A stretch of DNA of 64,000 bases from positions 434,001 through 498,000 of the forward strand of contig NZ_WAJT01000003.1 in the NCBI RefSeq assembly GCF_009650605.1, read 5' to 3'. Under the pieces are notes generated by a model, which saw only the letters and a list, made by a program, of their open reading frames with translations, made no database searches and was not told where the DNA came from. Positions 36,034 through 43,908 of this stretch are shown here, piece after piece (position 1 is the stretch's first letter; each line of letters opens with the position of its first letter). The stretch comes from Labrenzia sp. CE80. Lineage in GTDB: Bacteria > Pseudomonadota > Alphaproteobacteria > Rhizobiales > Stappiaceae. A program made the translations under genes and the position numbers.

Positions 36034-36741
36034 TTGGCGTTTCTTCAGCTCCAGCCACAGGAATGGCAGGCCCTGACCCTGACATTGAAGGTCGCGCTGG
36101 TTGCTTTGGCTTTCGCTCTGCCGCTCGCAATCCTTGCGGCTTATGGTCTTGCCAGATGGCGGTTTCCCGGCCACGGCGTTGTCAACGCCCTCATACACAT
36201 GCCTCTGGTTCTGCCTCCGGTGGTGACCGGCTATATTCTGCTGATCCTCTTTGGACGTAGCGGTCCGGTCGGCCGCTTTCTCTGGGACACCTTCGGCATC
36301 AGCTTTGCCTTCAACTGGATGGGAGCGGCGATCGCCGCCGGCGTGATGGCGTTTCCGTTGATGGTCCGACCGATCCGTCTGGCATTCGAGGCGGTCGACT
36401 CGAAGCTGGAGGAAGCGGCCTCGTCCCTGGGCGCGCACCGCCTTGTTACGTTTCTGGTCGTCACGCTGCCACTGACCTTTCCCGGCATCTTGGGCGGCGC
36501 AATCCTTGGCTTTGCAAAGGCAATGGGTGAGTTCGGGGCAACGATTACATTCGTCTCCAACATTCCCGGCGAAACCAGGACCCTGTCCCTGGCGCTCTAT
36601 ACTGCCACCCAGTCTCCCTCAGGCGATCTGGCAGCTTTTCGTCTGACTCTCATTGCGGCGATTGTTGCCTTCGGCGCTCTGATTGCATCTGAAGTCTGGG
36701 CCCGCCGACTGCGCAAACGGATCGAGGGCGTTGATGATTGA
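36034..36741 (+). CDS. modB: Molybdate ABC transporter, permease
   Basis: A 235-residue permease with five to six membrane helices and the EAA loop (EEAASSLGAHRLVTFLVVTL). Strongly ModB-like stretches include ALARWRFPG-type and HMPLVLPPVVTGYILLILFG, then GEFGATITFVSNIPGETRTL. The start is a TTG at 36034, about 7 nt after an AGGGT; no ATG fits the family's N-terminus. It ends inside modC's first codons (8-bp overlap), so the two are translationally coupled. Confidence 0.94.
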   Translation: MAFLQLQPQEWQALTLTLKVALVALAFALPLAILAAYGLARWRFPGHGVVNALIHMPLVLPPVVTGYILLILFGRSGPVGRFLWDTFGISFAFNWMGAAIAAGVMAFPLMVRPIRLAFEAVDSKLEEAASSLGAHRLVTFLVVTLPLTFPGILGGAILGFAKAMGEFGATITFVSNIPGETRTLSLALYTATQSPSGDLAAFRLTLIAAIVAFGALIASEVWARRLRKRIEGVDD

Positions 36742-37867
36742 CGTCGACTTCACAGGCCATGTTGGCACCTTCAAAGTGAAGGCGAATTTTGTCGGGTCGT
36801 CTGGTGTGACCTCGCTCTTTGGCCAGTCGGGCGCAGGCAAATCCACGATCACCAACATGATTGCCGGGTTGTTGCGGCCGAACCGTGGGCGGATTGCCGT
36901 CGATGGTGAAGTGCTTTTCGACAGCCAGAAGCGCATAGACCTGTCGGTGCGAAAGCGTCGGGTGGGGCATGTGTTTCAGGATGCGCGCCTGTTTCCGCAT
37001 CTCTCCGTCAAAGCCAATCTGACGTTCGCGCGCTGGGCGGGAGGGCGAGCGGACTCTAGGCCCGTTTCGGAAGTCGTTGATCTGCTTGGAATAGGTAGCC
37101 TGCTGGACCGGCGACCGGGCAATCTTTCCGGCGGGGAGCGTCAGCGGGTGGCCATCGGTCGGGCACTTCTGTCCGGACCGCGCCTTCTGCTCATGGATGA
37201 GCCATTGGCGTCTCTCGATCAGGGTCGCAAGGCTGACATCTTGCCCTATCTGGATCGGCTGCGAACAGAAGCGGGCATTCCGATCCTCTACGTCAGCCAC
37301 GCCATGGAAGAGGTCGCGCGCCTTTCCCAGACACTGGTCATCGTCTCGAAGGGCGAGACAATTGCCCATGGTCCGGTGGCAGATGTGCTGTCGCGCGTCG
37401 ACCTTGGGCGAGCGACCGGCCGTCATGAGGCGAGTGCGTTGCTCGAGGGAAGGGTCGTCCGCATCGACAAGGAGTGGGGTCTCAGCCATGTTGAGATCGG
37501 CGATGGTCAGTCTGTTCAGGTCCCCGGCCTCGACGCAGCTCTCGGCGAGGCCATTCGGCTGCGGATCCGCGCGCGTGACGTGGCAGTCGCCTTGCAAAAG
37601 CCCGAGGGCATCAGCATTCGAAACGCCATAGCCGGCGCGGTGAAGTCGATATCGGATGAAGCCGGGCCCTATACCGAGATCTTGTGCTCTGCCGGCAGCC
37701 AGAATGTGCGTGCGCGCCTGACGCGGGCGTCCGTCTCGCAACTGGCTCTGCAGCCGGGAACGCAGATCTATCTTCTCATCAAGAGTGTCGCGATCGATCG
37801 CCGCCAGAGCGCACCGGCGTCTGGCCTCGCGAACGATGACGCCGCATCGGCGCAAACGCTGTTATAA
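36734..37867 (+). CDS. modC: Molybdate ABC transporter, ATP-binding protein
   Basis: A 377-residue ATPase. The nucleotide-binding domain has Walker A LFGQSGAGKSTITNMIAG, Q-loop RVGHVFQDARLFPHLSV, signature NLSGGERQRVAIGRALL, Walker B LLLMDEPLASLD and switch His in YVSHAMEEV. A C-terminal molybdate-binding TOBE/MOP domain (about 290-360, RIRARDVAVALQKPEGISIR) is typical of ModC. The ATG at 36734 overlaps modB by 8 bp. Only 7 bp separate it from the dctB start at 37875, so modABC-dctBD may be one transcript. Confidence 0.95.
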   Translation: MIDVDFTGHVGTFKVKANFVGSSGVTSLFGQSGAGKSTITNMIAGLLRPNRGRIAVDGEVLFDSQKRIDLSVRKRRVGHVFQDARLFPHLSVKANLTFARWAGGRADSRPVSEVVDLLGIGSLLDRRPGNLSGGERQRVAIGRALLSGPRLLLMDEPLASLDQGRKADILPYLDRLRTEAGIPILYVSHAMEEVARLSQTLVIVSKGETIAHGPVADVLSRVDLGRATGRHEASALLEGRVVRIDKEWGLSHVEIGDGQSVQVPGLDAALGEAIRLRIRARDVAVALQKPEGISIRNAIAGAVKSISDEAGPYTEILCSAGSQNVRARLTRASVSQLALQPGTQIYLLIKSVAIDRRQSAPASGLANDDAASAQTLL

Positions 37868-37874
37868 TGCTCCT

Positions 37875-39665
37875 ATGAAGACGGTGACCCGACGCAGGCA
37901 GGCCCGCAAGGCCAAGTTCCTCAGCATATCCGCGATGCTCATCGTGAGCGTTGCCGTGATCTGGGTCACCGGAGTGATCAGTCTTGGGTTTTTCGTCAGC
38001 GATGTGAAAACCCGGTCGGAAGCGAGCCTGAAAGTTCAGGCCGCTGTTCTGGAAGGCCTGCTCGACAAGTTTCGTCTCATGTCGCCACTTCTGGCGCGAA
38101 GTCCGGATGCTTCCCGGATCGTTTCTGGCCGAGACGGCAGTGCCGGCCGCGGGATGGCTGCCATCTCCGCAGGCATGGCGGGTGCAGAGGAGGTCTGGTT
38201 TTTGTCCGCGGACGGATCGCCGATCGCCTCGAGCAATGCATCGAACAAGTCGATCGCCGCAGGCGGAAGCCGCGCAATTCCTGACGCGTTTGCCCAGGCA
38301 ATGCAGGGCCAGCTTGGGCGCGAGTTCATTGAAGGGTCTGCGTCCCGGCCGGCAAGCTACGTCTTTTCATCTCCGGTACGCCTCGAAGATCAAACAGTCG
38401 GGGTGCTTGCGGTCATGGTGAGCCTTGCGGTTGTGGAACAGGCCTGGGCACTCAGCAAGGACCCGATCATTGCGGTCGATGGCGACGGCCAGATTCTGGT
38501 GAGCAATGTCGCGAGTTGGCGCGACCTGAATGTCTCCGAGGTTGAAACGGATGCCGATTTGAGATTGGTGATCGAAGACGGCAATCCGTCCAATTTTGTT
38601 CAGCTGTCGGACCGGCGTCCCCGCAGTAGCCGGCTGGAGTTGGGCCAGCGGCTTCCCGTGCTCGGGTGGAATGTCGTGATCTTTGCCGACACGACCGAAG
38701 CGCGACGGCAGTCTGCGCGGGCCATGGTGATCTCGCTTCTTCTTTGCGTCATCGGTGGCGGAGTTTTATGGGCGATGTTGAACCGTCGCGAGGAGCAGGC
38801 GCGCCGATCACGGCGGAACCGGGCAGCGTCCTTGCGCCTTGAACGGCGGGTTCGAAGCCGGACCACGGAGCTGCGCAAGGCGAATGCACAGCTTGAGCAG
38901 GAAGTCCGCGACCGTCAGCAGGCTGAAGCTGACCTGCGCCACGCGCAGGCGGAGCTGGTGCAAGCTGCCAAGCTCGCCACCCTTGGCAAGATGTCGGCAG
39001 CGCTCAGTCATGAATACAATCAGCCTCTGGCAGCGATAAAATCAGACGCAGAGATTGCCGAAATGCTGATTGCTCGTGGCACGCCCGACAAGGCGGCTGC
39101 CAATCTTGGGCGCATTGGCGGGATGGTCGACCGGATGGCCGAAATCGCCAGGACCTTGAAGGGCTTCTCGCGCCGTGCCGGAACCGATATCAAGCCGGTT
39201 TCCCTGCGCCAGGTGATCGATGAGGCGCTTCTGCTCTTGATGCCGCAGATCAAGCAGAATGGTGTCGAGCTCAAGACCTCCTTGCCGGAGGACGATATCA
39301 TCGTACGCGGCGGCAAGATCCGCCTTGAGCAGGTGGTGATGAATCTCGTCTCCAACGCGCTCGATGCCGTGAGGTCGGCCTCAGAGCCGCGCGTTGAACT
39401 CACGCTGACGCAGACCGACTCACATGCCGTCATTACCGTATCTGACAATGGCGGCGGCATCGATGCCGAGGTTCTGCCACAGATCTTTGACCCGTTTTTC
39501 ACGACGAAGGATGTAGGCTTGGGGCTGGGCCTTGGGCTCTCGATCGCTTACAAGATCGTTCACGATTTCTCCGGAACTCTTGCTGCCGAAAACGATGAGG
39601 CCGGTGGGGCCCGGTTTGTCATGCGTATTCCGCTGGTGGATGCGCAAACCCTAGCGGCGGAATAA
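37875..39665 (+). CDS. dctB: C4-dicarboxylate sensor histidine kinase DctB
   Basis: A 596-residue membrane kinase: an N-terminal helix (LSISAMLIVSVAVIWVTGVI), a periplasmic double-Cache region (about 60-300), and a second helix (ARAMVISLLLCVIGGGVLWA). A coiled coil follows, then the DHp domain with phospho-acceptor His379 in ALSHEYNQPLAAIKSD and a HATPase domain (N box VVMNLVSNALDAV, G1 VSDNGGGIDAEV, F box FDPFFTTKDVG, G2 GLGLGLGLSIAYKIV). The H-E-x-x-QPL-x-A box and adjacent dctD and dctPQM identify DctB. It senses periplasmic succinate, fumarate or malate. No Shine-Dalgarno is visible; translation may be coupled to modC, which ends 7 bp upstream. Confidence 0.93.
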   Translation: MKTVTRRRQARKAKFLSISAMLIVSVAVIWVTGVISLGFFVSDVKTRSEASLKVQAAVLEGLLDKFRLMSPLLARSPDASRIVSGRDGSAGRGMAAISAGMAGAEEVWFLSADGSPIASSNASNKSIAAGGSRAIPDAFAQAMQGQLGREFIEGSASRPASYVFSSPVRLEDQTVGVLAVMVSLAVVEQAWALSKDPIIAVDGDGQILVSNVASWRDLNVSEVETDADLRLVIEDGNPSNFVQLSDRRPRSSRLELGQRLPVLGWNVVIFADTTEARRQSARAMVISLLLCVIGGGVLWAMLNRREEQARRSRRNRAASLRLERRVRSRTTELRKANAQLEQEVRDRQQAEADLRHAQAELVQAAKLATLGKMSAALSHEYNQPLAAIKSDAEIAEMLIARGTPDKAAANLGRIGGMVDRMAEIARTLKGFSRRAGTDIKPVSLRQVIDEALLLLMPQIKQNGVELKTSLPEDDIIVRGGKIRLEQVVMNLVSNALDAVRSASEPRVELTLTQTDSHAVITVSDNGGGIDAEVLPQIFDPFFTTKDVGLGLGLGLSIAYKIVHDFSGTLAAENDEAGGARFVMRIPLVDAQTLAAE

Positions 39666-39671
39666 ACGACG

Positions 39672-41000
39672 ATGGATCAGGCCTGCGTTCTGCTGGTGGA
39701 TGACGAGGAAGACCTGCGGGCATCGCTGTCGCAGGGGTTGGAACTCTCCGGCCACAAGGTTGTGGCCACCGGAAATCCTGAAGCCGCCCTTGAGCTTGTC
39801 ACCCGCGGTTTTTATGGCGTCTTGGTGACTGACATAAGGATGCGCGGAACCGATGGCTTTGCCGTCATGCGCAAGGCGTTTGAAATCGATCCGGCCCTTC
39901 CTGTGGTCCTGATCACCGGTCATGGCGATGTGCCCTTGGCCGTGGAGGCCATGCGCGCAGGCGCTTATGATTTCATGGAAAAACCCTTTTCTGTTTCGAG
40001 CCTCGCTTCAGTGGCAGAGCGGGGCATCGAAAAGCGCCGGCTTGTGCTTGAGAACCGCAAATTGCGCGAGGAACTCGCTGACCGCGATGGCCTGGAAAGC
40101 CGTCTCGTCGGGCGCGCTGCAGCCATGGACAAGCTCCGGCGGGATGTGCTGGCTCTGGCCGCGACCGATGCAGACATTCTAATCGTCGGGGAGACGGGCG
40201 CAGGTAAGGAGGTGGTTGCCCGGGCACTCCATGACGAGGGACCACGGCACAACAGGCCGTTTGTTGCACTCAACTGCGGCGCGCTTCCAGCCGAGATCAT
40301 TGAATCTGAACTGTTCGGCCATGAAAAGGGCGCCTTCACCGGCGCCAGCGGGCAGCGTATCGGCAAGCTGGAACATGCCCACGGCGGTACGGTGTTCCTT
40401 GATGAGATCGAGTCCATGCCGCTCGAGCTGCAGGTCAAACTGCTACGAGTGATCGAGACCAGAACCATTGAACGCCTGGGCTCGAACAAGTCGATCGAGC
40501 TTGATGTCCGCTTTATTGCAGCGACGAAAGAGGATCTTGAGGAAGCCGGCAAGGAGGGCCGGTTTCGTCTGGATCTGTTCTATCGTCTCAACGTCGTCTC
40601 AATCGCAATTCCTCCGCTGAGGGAGCGTCTGGAGGATATTCCCTTGTTATTCCAGCATCTTGCAGTGGAAGCACGGGCACGCTATCGGCGGGAAATTCCC
40701 GATCTTTCCGAGAGTTATCTGGCCAGGCTGATGGCGCGCGACTGGCCGGGAAATGTGCGCGAGCTGCGCAATGTGGCGGATCGCTTTGTGTTGGGCTTGG
40801 AAAGTTCAGCAGAGGCTGAGACAGAGGCGGCCTCAAACCTGTTTGATCAGGTCGCGGCCTATGAAAAGACCTTGATCGCAGCGGAACTGAAGCGCAACGA
40901 CGGATCGATCAAGGCGACTTACGAGAATCTGGGTCTGTCACGAAAAGCGCTGTACGAGAAAATGAAGAAATACGGTCTTGAGCGCAAAGATGCCCAATGA
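39672..41000 (+). CDS. dctD: Sigma-54-dependent response regulator DctD
   Basis: A 442-residue NtrC-family activator. The receiver has phospho-acceptor Asp54 (VTDIRMRG) and Lys in MEKPFS. The AAA+ domain has Walker A IVGETGAGKEVVARALHDEG, the sigma-54-contacting loop SELFGHEKGAFTGA, and Walker B GTVFLDEIES. The C-terminal Fis-type HTH is NDGSIKATYENLGLSRKALY. It is 6 bp after dctB. Phosphorylated by DctB, it should activate the -24/-12 promoter of dctP at 42682, and two palindromic sites upstream of that promoter are its likely binding sites. Confidence 0.95.
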   Translation: MDQACVLLVDDEEDLRASLSQGLELSGHKVVATGNPEAALELVTRGFYGVLVTDIRMRGTDGFAVMRKAFEIDPALPVVLITGHGDVPLAVEAMRAGAYDFMEKPFSVSSLASVAERGIEKRRLVLENRKLREELADRDGLESRLVGRAAAMDKLRRDVLALAATDADILIVGETGAGKEVVARALHDEGPRHNRPFVALNCGALPAEIIESELFGHEKGAFTGASGQRIGKLEHAHGGTVFLDEIESMPLELQVKLLRVIETRTIERLGSNKSIELDVRFIAATKEDLEEAGKEGRFRLDLFYRLNVVSIAIPPLRERLEDIPLLFQHLAVEARARYRREIPDLSESYLARLMARDWPGNVRELRNVADRFVLGLESSAEAETEAASNLFDQVAAYEKTLIAAELKRNDGSIKATYENLGLSRKALYEKMKKYGLERKDAQ

Positions 41001-41097
41001 ATGCCGGTCGCGGCTCAGGGTTTTGATCTCGAAACAGGTCTCGCAAAAACAGGGGCTACCTAGAAGCTGTGATCCTAGCTGAAAAAATCAGACTGCA

Positions 41098-41124
41098 TGT
41101 CACAGCAGCGGCAGCTGTCTCGTC
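41098..41124 (+). promoter_or_regulatory. Predicted ECF41-type sigma factor promoter
   Basis: TGTCACA (41098-41104), exactly 16 nt, then CGTC (41121-41124) matches the target-promoter pattern reported for ECF41 sigma factors (TGTCACA-N16-CGTC). It lies about 45 bp before the AhpD-like ATG, upstream of the gene pair that encodes such a sigma factor, so autoregulation is likely. The match is read from sequence; the consensus is from established knowledge of the group. Confidence 0.8.
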
Positions 41125-41169
41125 AACCAGATATCGAACCAATTTCGATCCATTGACGAGGTGACACAA

Positions 41170-41604
41170 ATGACAATTCAAACAGCCCAGATAGACCATC
41201 GAAAGCAGATCCCGCAGGTGCTTCAGGCTCTGGGAAATGTCTCGGCATCCTTCGCACAAAACGGGCTTGATCCGAAGCTGCAGCATCTGGTCGATTTGCG
41301 CGTTTCGCAGATCAATCAATGCGCCTTTTGCGTCAAGATGCACATCAAGGAAGCCCAGGATGCCGGCGAGACTTCCGAACGTCTGGAGCGCCTGGTGGTC
41401 TGGCGTCACGTGGCAGATTTCGACGCCAAGGAGAAAGCAGCTCTTGCTTGGGCGGAGGCTTTGACCGTGGTGGACCCTGATCGGGACTTCGGGCCTTTGC
41501 GTGCGGCACTCAGAGATTGTTTTGAGGAAGAGCAGATCAGTCTTCTGACGTCAGCAGTTGCCATGATAAATCTCTGGAACCGCATTCAGATATCGAACTA
41601 CTGA
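41170..41604 (+). CDS. Carboxymuconolactone decarboxylase / AhpD-family protein
   Basis: A 144-residue AhpD-fold protein with a CxxC-type site followed by His: INQCAFCVKMHIKEAQDAGE, as in peroxidase-active AhpD-like proteins (E...C-x-x-C-x-x-x-H). Such proteins reduce peroxides or act on small lactones. The ATG at 41170 is 6-7 nt after GAGGTGA. It starts one base after a clear ECF41-type promoter region and is followed after 1 bp by the sigma gene. This CMD-ECF41 pairing is a recognised one, in which the CMD-type gene is the usual target of the sigma factor. Confidence 0.9.
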   Translation: MTIQTAQIDHRKQIPQVLQALGNVSASFAQNGLDPKLQHLVDLRVSQINQCAFCVKMHIKEAQDAGETSERLERLVVWRHVADFDAKEKAALAWAEALTVVDPDRDFGPLRAALRDCFEEEQISLLTSAVAMINLWNRIQISNY

Positions 41605-41605
41605 C

Positions 41606-42523
41606 ATGAATGATCGCATCAAACTCGATCAGTTTGAAATGGCCAGGCCCCGATTGTTGGGGCTGGCCTATCGGCTGCTCGGATCCTGGGCGGATGCAGA
41701 AGATGCCGTTCAGGACACATTTTTAAAGTGGCAAGCTGTCGAGGCATCGGACATTCTAAATCCCGACGCCTGGCTCACCACGGCCTGCACCAACAGATGC
41801 CTCGATATTTTGAAATCTGCTGGCCGCAAGCGCGTGGACTATGTCGGCCCCTGGTTGCCGGAACCGCTTCAGACCGAAACCGTTGCCGGACCGGAAGAAA
41901 GCCATGAGCTGGCTGCGTCCCTGACGACAGCTTTTCTTCTCTTGCTGGAGCGGCTTAGTCCCAAAGAACGGGCGTCTTATCTCTTGCGGGAGGTCTTTGG
42001 ACATTCCTATGCTGAGGTTTCGGATACCCTGAACTTGTCAGAAGCTGCTTGCCGGCAACTGGTCTCGCGGGCCCGGCGCGCGGTAGGCAAGGACGCCTCG
42101 CGCTATGTGCCGAGCCCGGAGCGTCAGGAAACCCTGTTGGCAGCGTTCCAGGAGGCGGTGTCGACAGGGTCAATGTCGTCTCTCAGCACGCTTTTGTCCG
42201 AAGACATCGAGTTGCACACAGACGGCGGCGGCAAGGTCCGGGCTGCATTGCGCGTTCTCTCTGGCCGGGAGACAATCGAGAAGTTTCTCCTTCATGTGCT
42301 GTGCAAGACGTGGCCTGGATATGAGCTGCAGAAGGCTGAGATCAACGGGCGGCAGGGCTTGATTGCATTCGAAAACGGCGAGATCGTTGCGGTTCTGAGC
42401 GCAGAGTTCGCAGACGATGGCATGGCACGCCAGATCTTTATCACCCGCAATCCTGAAAAGCTGCGAACCCTGCGCCTGCGTGCGCACCATGAGATATCCA
42501 ACGGTGGATTGAGCATCAATTGA
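41606..42523 (+). CDS. ECF41-group RNA polymerase sigma factor (SigJ-like) with C-terminal SnoaL-like domain
   Basis: A 305-residue sigma factor, longer than a normal ECF (about 190). Sigma region 2 reads ARPRLLGLAYRLLGSWADAE, then DAVQDTFLKW; region 4 is LSPKERASYLLREVFGHSYA, then EVSDTLNLSEAACRQLVSRA. The C-terminal SnoaL-like extension (about 180-300) carries two ECF41 hallmarks: DGGGKVRAA and the NPEKL motif near the end (ITRNPEKL). In this group the extension replaces an anti-sigma factor and controls activity. It is cotranscribed with the AhpD-like gene and should recognise the TGTCACA-N16-CGTC element at 41098. Confidence 0.93.
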   Translation: MNDRIKLDQFEMARPRLLGLAYRLLGSWADAEDAVQDTFLKWQAVEASDILNPDAWLTTACTNRCLDILKSAGRKRVDYVGPWLPEPLQTETVAGPEESHELAASLTTAFLLLLERLSPKERASYLLREVFGHSYAEVSDTLNLSEAACRQLVSRARRAVGKDASRYVPSPERQETLLAAFQEAVSTGSMSSLSTLLSEDIELHTDGGGKVRAALRVLSGRETIEKFLLHVLCKTWPGYELQKAEINGRQGLIAFENGEIVAVLSAEFADDGMARQIFITRNPEKLRTLRLRAHHEISNGGLSIN

Positions 42524-42555
42524 CCTCGATCGGTGAAGAGGCACACGGAACCAAG

Positions 42556-42575
42556 ATGTGTCGATATCGACACAT
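42556..42575. promoter_or_regulatory. DctD-type upstream activator site 1 (perfect palindrome)
   Basis: ATGTGTCGAT followed by its exact reverse complement ATCGACACAT gives a perfect 20-bp palindrome. It is centred about 120-130 bp upstream of the -24/-12 promoter of dctP. Its pairing with a second, imperfect copy 33 bp away on the same face of the helix, and dctD nearby, support DctD binding. The assignment is inference. Confidence 0.75.
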
Positions 42576-42588
42576 TAATACTTTCTTT

Positions 42589-42608
42589 ACGTGTCGGTTT
42601 CGACCCAT
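42589..42608. promoter_or_regulatory. DctD-type upstream activator site 2 (degenerate copy)
   Basis: ACGTGTCGGT with TTCGACCCAT is an imperfect copy of the palindrome at 42556, with 16 of 20 positions identical. Centre-to-centre distance is 33 bp, about three helical turns. A strong and a weak tandem DctD site is the arrangement known at rhizobial dctA. Confidence 0.68.
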
Positions 42609-42681
42609 ATTCAGCGCCAAAGCGAAGCGGATATGACAAAGGATGGCGAATTTTCGGCAGAATTTTGGCTTTTTGCCTGGT

Positions 42682-42697
42682 TGGCATGAGCGTTGCT
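42682..42697 (+). promoter_or_regulatory. Sigma-54 (-24/-12) promoter of dctPQM
   Basis: TGGCATGAGCGTTGCT matches the RpoN consensus TGGCAC-N5-TTGCT with GG and GC exactly 10 bp apart. Transcription should start near 42708, leaving a leader of about 70 nt before the dctP ATG. The two palindromic activator sites lie about 75 to 125 bp upstream. Confidence 0.82.
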
Positions 42698-42777
42698 AAT
42701 GTTGGGCCAGCGTGAAAACCGCGCTGCCGGATGCGTTCGTGTCCGGAGTGTCAGTAAAATGTCTGGGAGGACATTTC

Positions 42778-43785
42778 ATGAAAAAGTTCGTTTTGGCTGC
42801 CGCCGCAGCAGCCTCTTTTGCGTTCACTGGCGTTGCTCAGGCTGCCGATGAGTGTGCCGACGGCGAAATCGTCATCAAGTTCAGCCATGTTGTGTCCGCT
42901 CAGGGCCACCCCAAGGGTGAAATGGCTTCTGCACTCGCAGATCGCATCAACACCGAGATGGACGGCACCGCCTGCATGCAGGTTTTCCCGTCGTCTCAGC
43001 TGTTCGACGACAACAAGGTGATGGAAGCCCTGCTTCTGGGAGATGTGCAGCTGGCTGCTCCGTCCCTGTCGAAGTTTGAGTCCTATACGCTCAAGTATCG
43101 TATTTTCGACCTGCCATTCCTGTTTTCGAACATGGACGCAGTGACCACTTTCACCAAAGGTGAAAAGGGTCAGGAGCTTCTTGGCGCAATGTCCGAGTAC
43201 GGCTTCGTTGGACTGGGTTATGTCTTCAACGGCTTGAAGCAGTTCTCCGCGAACAAGCCGCTCAACGTTCCGTCCGACGCTGCTGGTCTTAAGTTCCGCG
43301 TTCAGACATCCGATGTGGCTGTCGCCATGATCGAAGCCATGGGCGCAAACGCTCAGAAGCTGGCGTTCAAGGAAGTTTATGGTGCGCTTCAGACCGGTGT
43401 TGTTGATGGTCAGGAAAACACATGGTCGAACATCTACACCAAGAAGTTCTTCGAAGTGCAGGATGGCACAACCGAAACCAACCACCAGCTCCTCACCTAT
43501 CTTGCTGTGACGTCGCAGGAATGGCTCGACAGCCTGGAGCCGGGCGTACGTGACCAGTTCCTGAAGATCTTCACCGAGGTCAGTGATGAGTACAACGAGC
43601 GCGCTGCTTCGATCAACGAAGACAACAAGAAGCAGATCATGGATGCCGGTGGCGTTGTACGCAACCTGACACCTGAACAGCGCAACGAATGGGTCGAAAC
43701 CATGAAGCCGGTTTGGGACCAGTTCCGCGATGATATCGGTCAGGACGTGATCGACGCAGCTGTTGCATCCAACAAGGCCAGCTAA
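42778..43785 (+). CDS. dctP: TRAP transporter C4-dicarboxylate-binding protein
   Basis: A 335-residue periplasmic protein with a Sec signal (KKFVLAAAAAASFAFTGVAQ). DctP-family features: IKFSHVVSAQGHPKGEMASA near the start, FPSSQLFDDNKVMEALLLGD, the substrate-contacting LKFRVQTSDVAVAMIEAMGA (Arg that binds the carboxylate) and VDGQENTWSNIYTKKF. It delivers succinate, malate or fumarate to DctQM. The ATG at 42778 follows TGGGAGGAC. It is the first gene of dctPQM, controlled by the sigma-54 promoter at 42682. Confidence 0.95.
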   Translation: MKKFVLAAAAAASFAFTGVAQAADECADGEIVIKFSHVVSAQGHPKGEMASALADRINTEMDGTACMQVFPSSQLFDDNKVMEALLLGDVQLAAPSLSKFESYTLKYRIFDLPFLFSNMDAVTTFTKGEKGQELLGAMSEYGFVGLGYVFNGLKQFSANKPLNVPSDAAGLKFRVQTSDVAVAMIEAMGANAQKLAFKEVYGALQTGVVDGQENTWSNIYTKKFFEVQDGTTETNHQLLTYLAVTSQEWLDSLEPGVRDQFLKIFTEVSDEYNERAASINEDNKKQIMDAGGVVRNLTPEQRNEWVETMKPVWDQFRDDIGQDVIDAAVASNKAS

Positions 43786-43807
43786 GCCTTAAGGATCGAC
43801 CTTATGC

Positions 43808-43835
43808 CGAAGGGCCCGGATCTCCGGGCCCTTCG
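43808..43835 (+). terminator. Strong hairpin between dctP and dctQ
   Basis: CGAAGGGCCCGG and its exact complement (12 bp) flank a 4-nt loop, 22 bp after the dctP stop. No T-run follows. It probably protects the dctP mRNA 3' end or partly terminates, giving more binding protein than permease. Confidence 0.7.
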
Positions 43836-43908
43836 TTGCAAACGGATACCAAATTCAACAAATTGATGTCCATGGAGCCATCAGGCTGCAGGGTAGGGGG
43901 AGGCACTC

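Noticed and set aside
37863..37868. TATAAT at the modC-dctB junction as a dctB promoter
   Set aside because: No -35-like hexamer at any acceptable distance (the region is GC-rich coding sequence), and such hexamers are not strong evidence in this group.
42533..42715. A 60-codon ORF before dctP
   Set aside because: It overlies the activator sites and sigma-54 promoter, and has no ribosome site.
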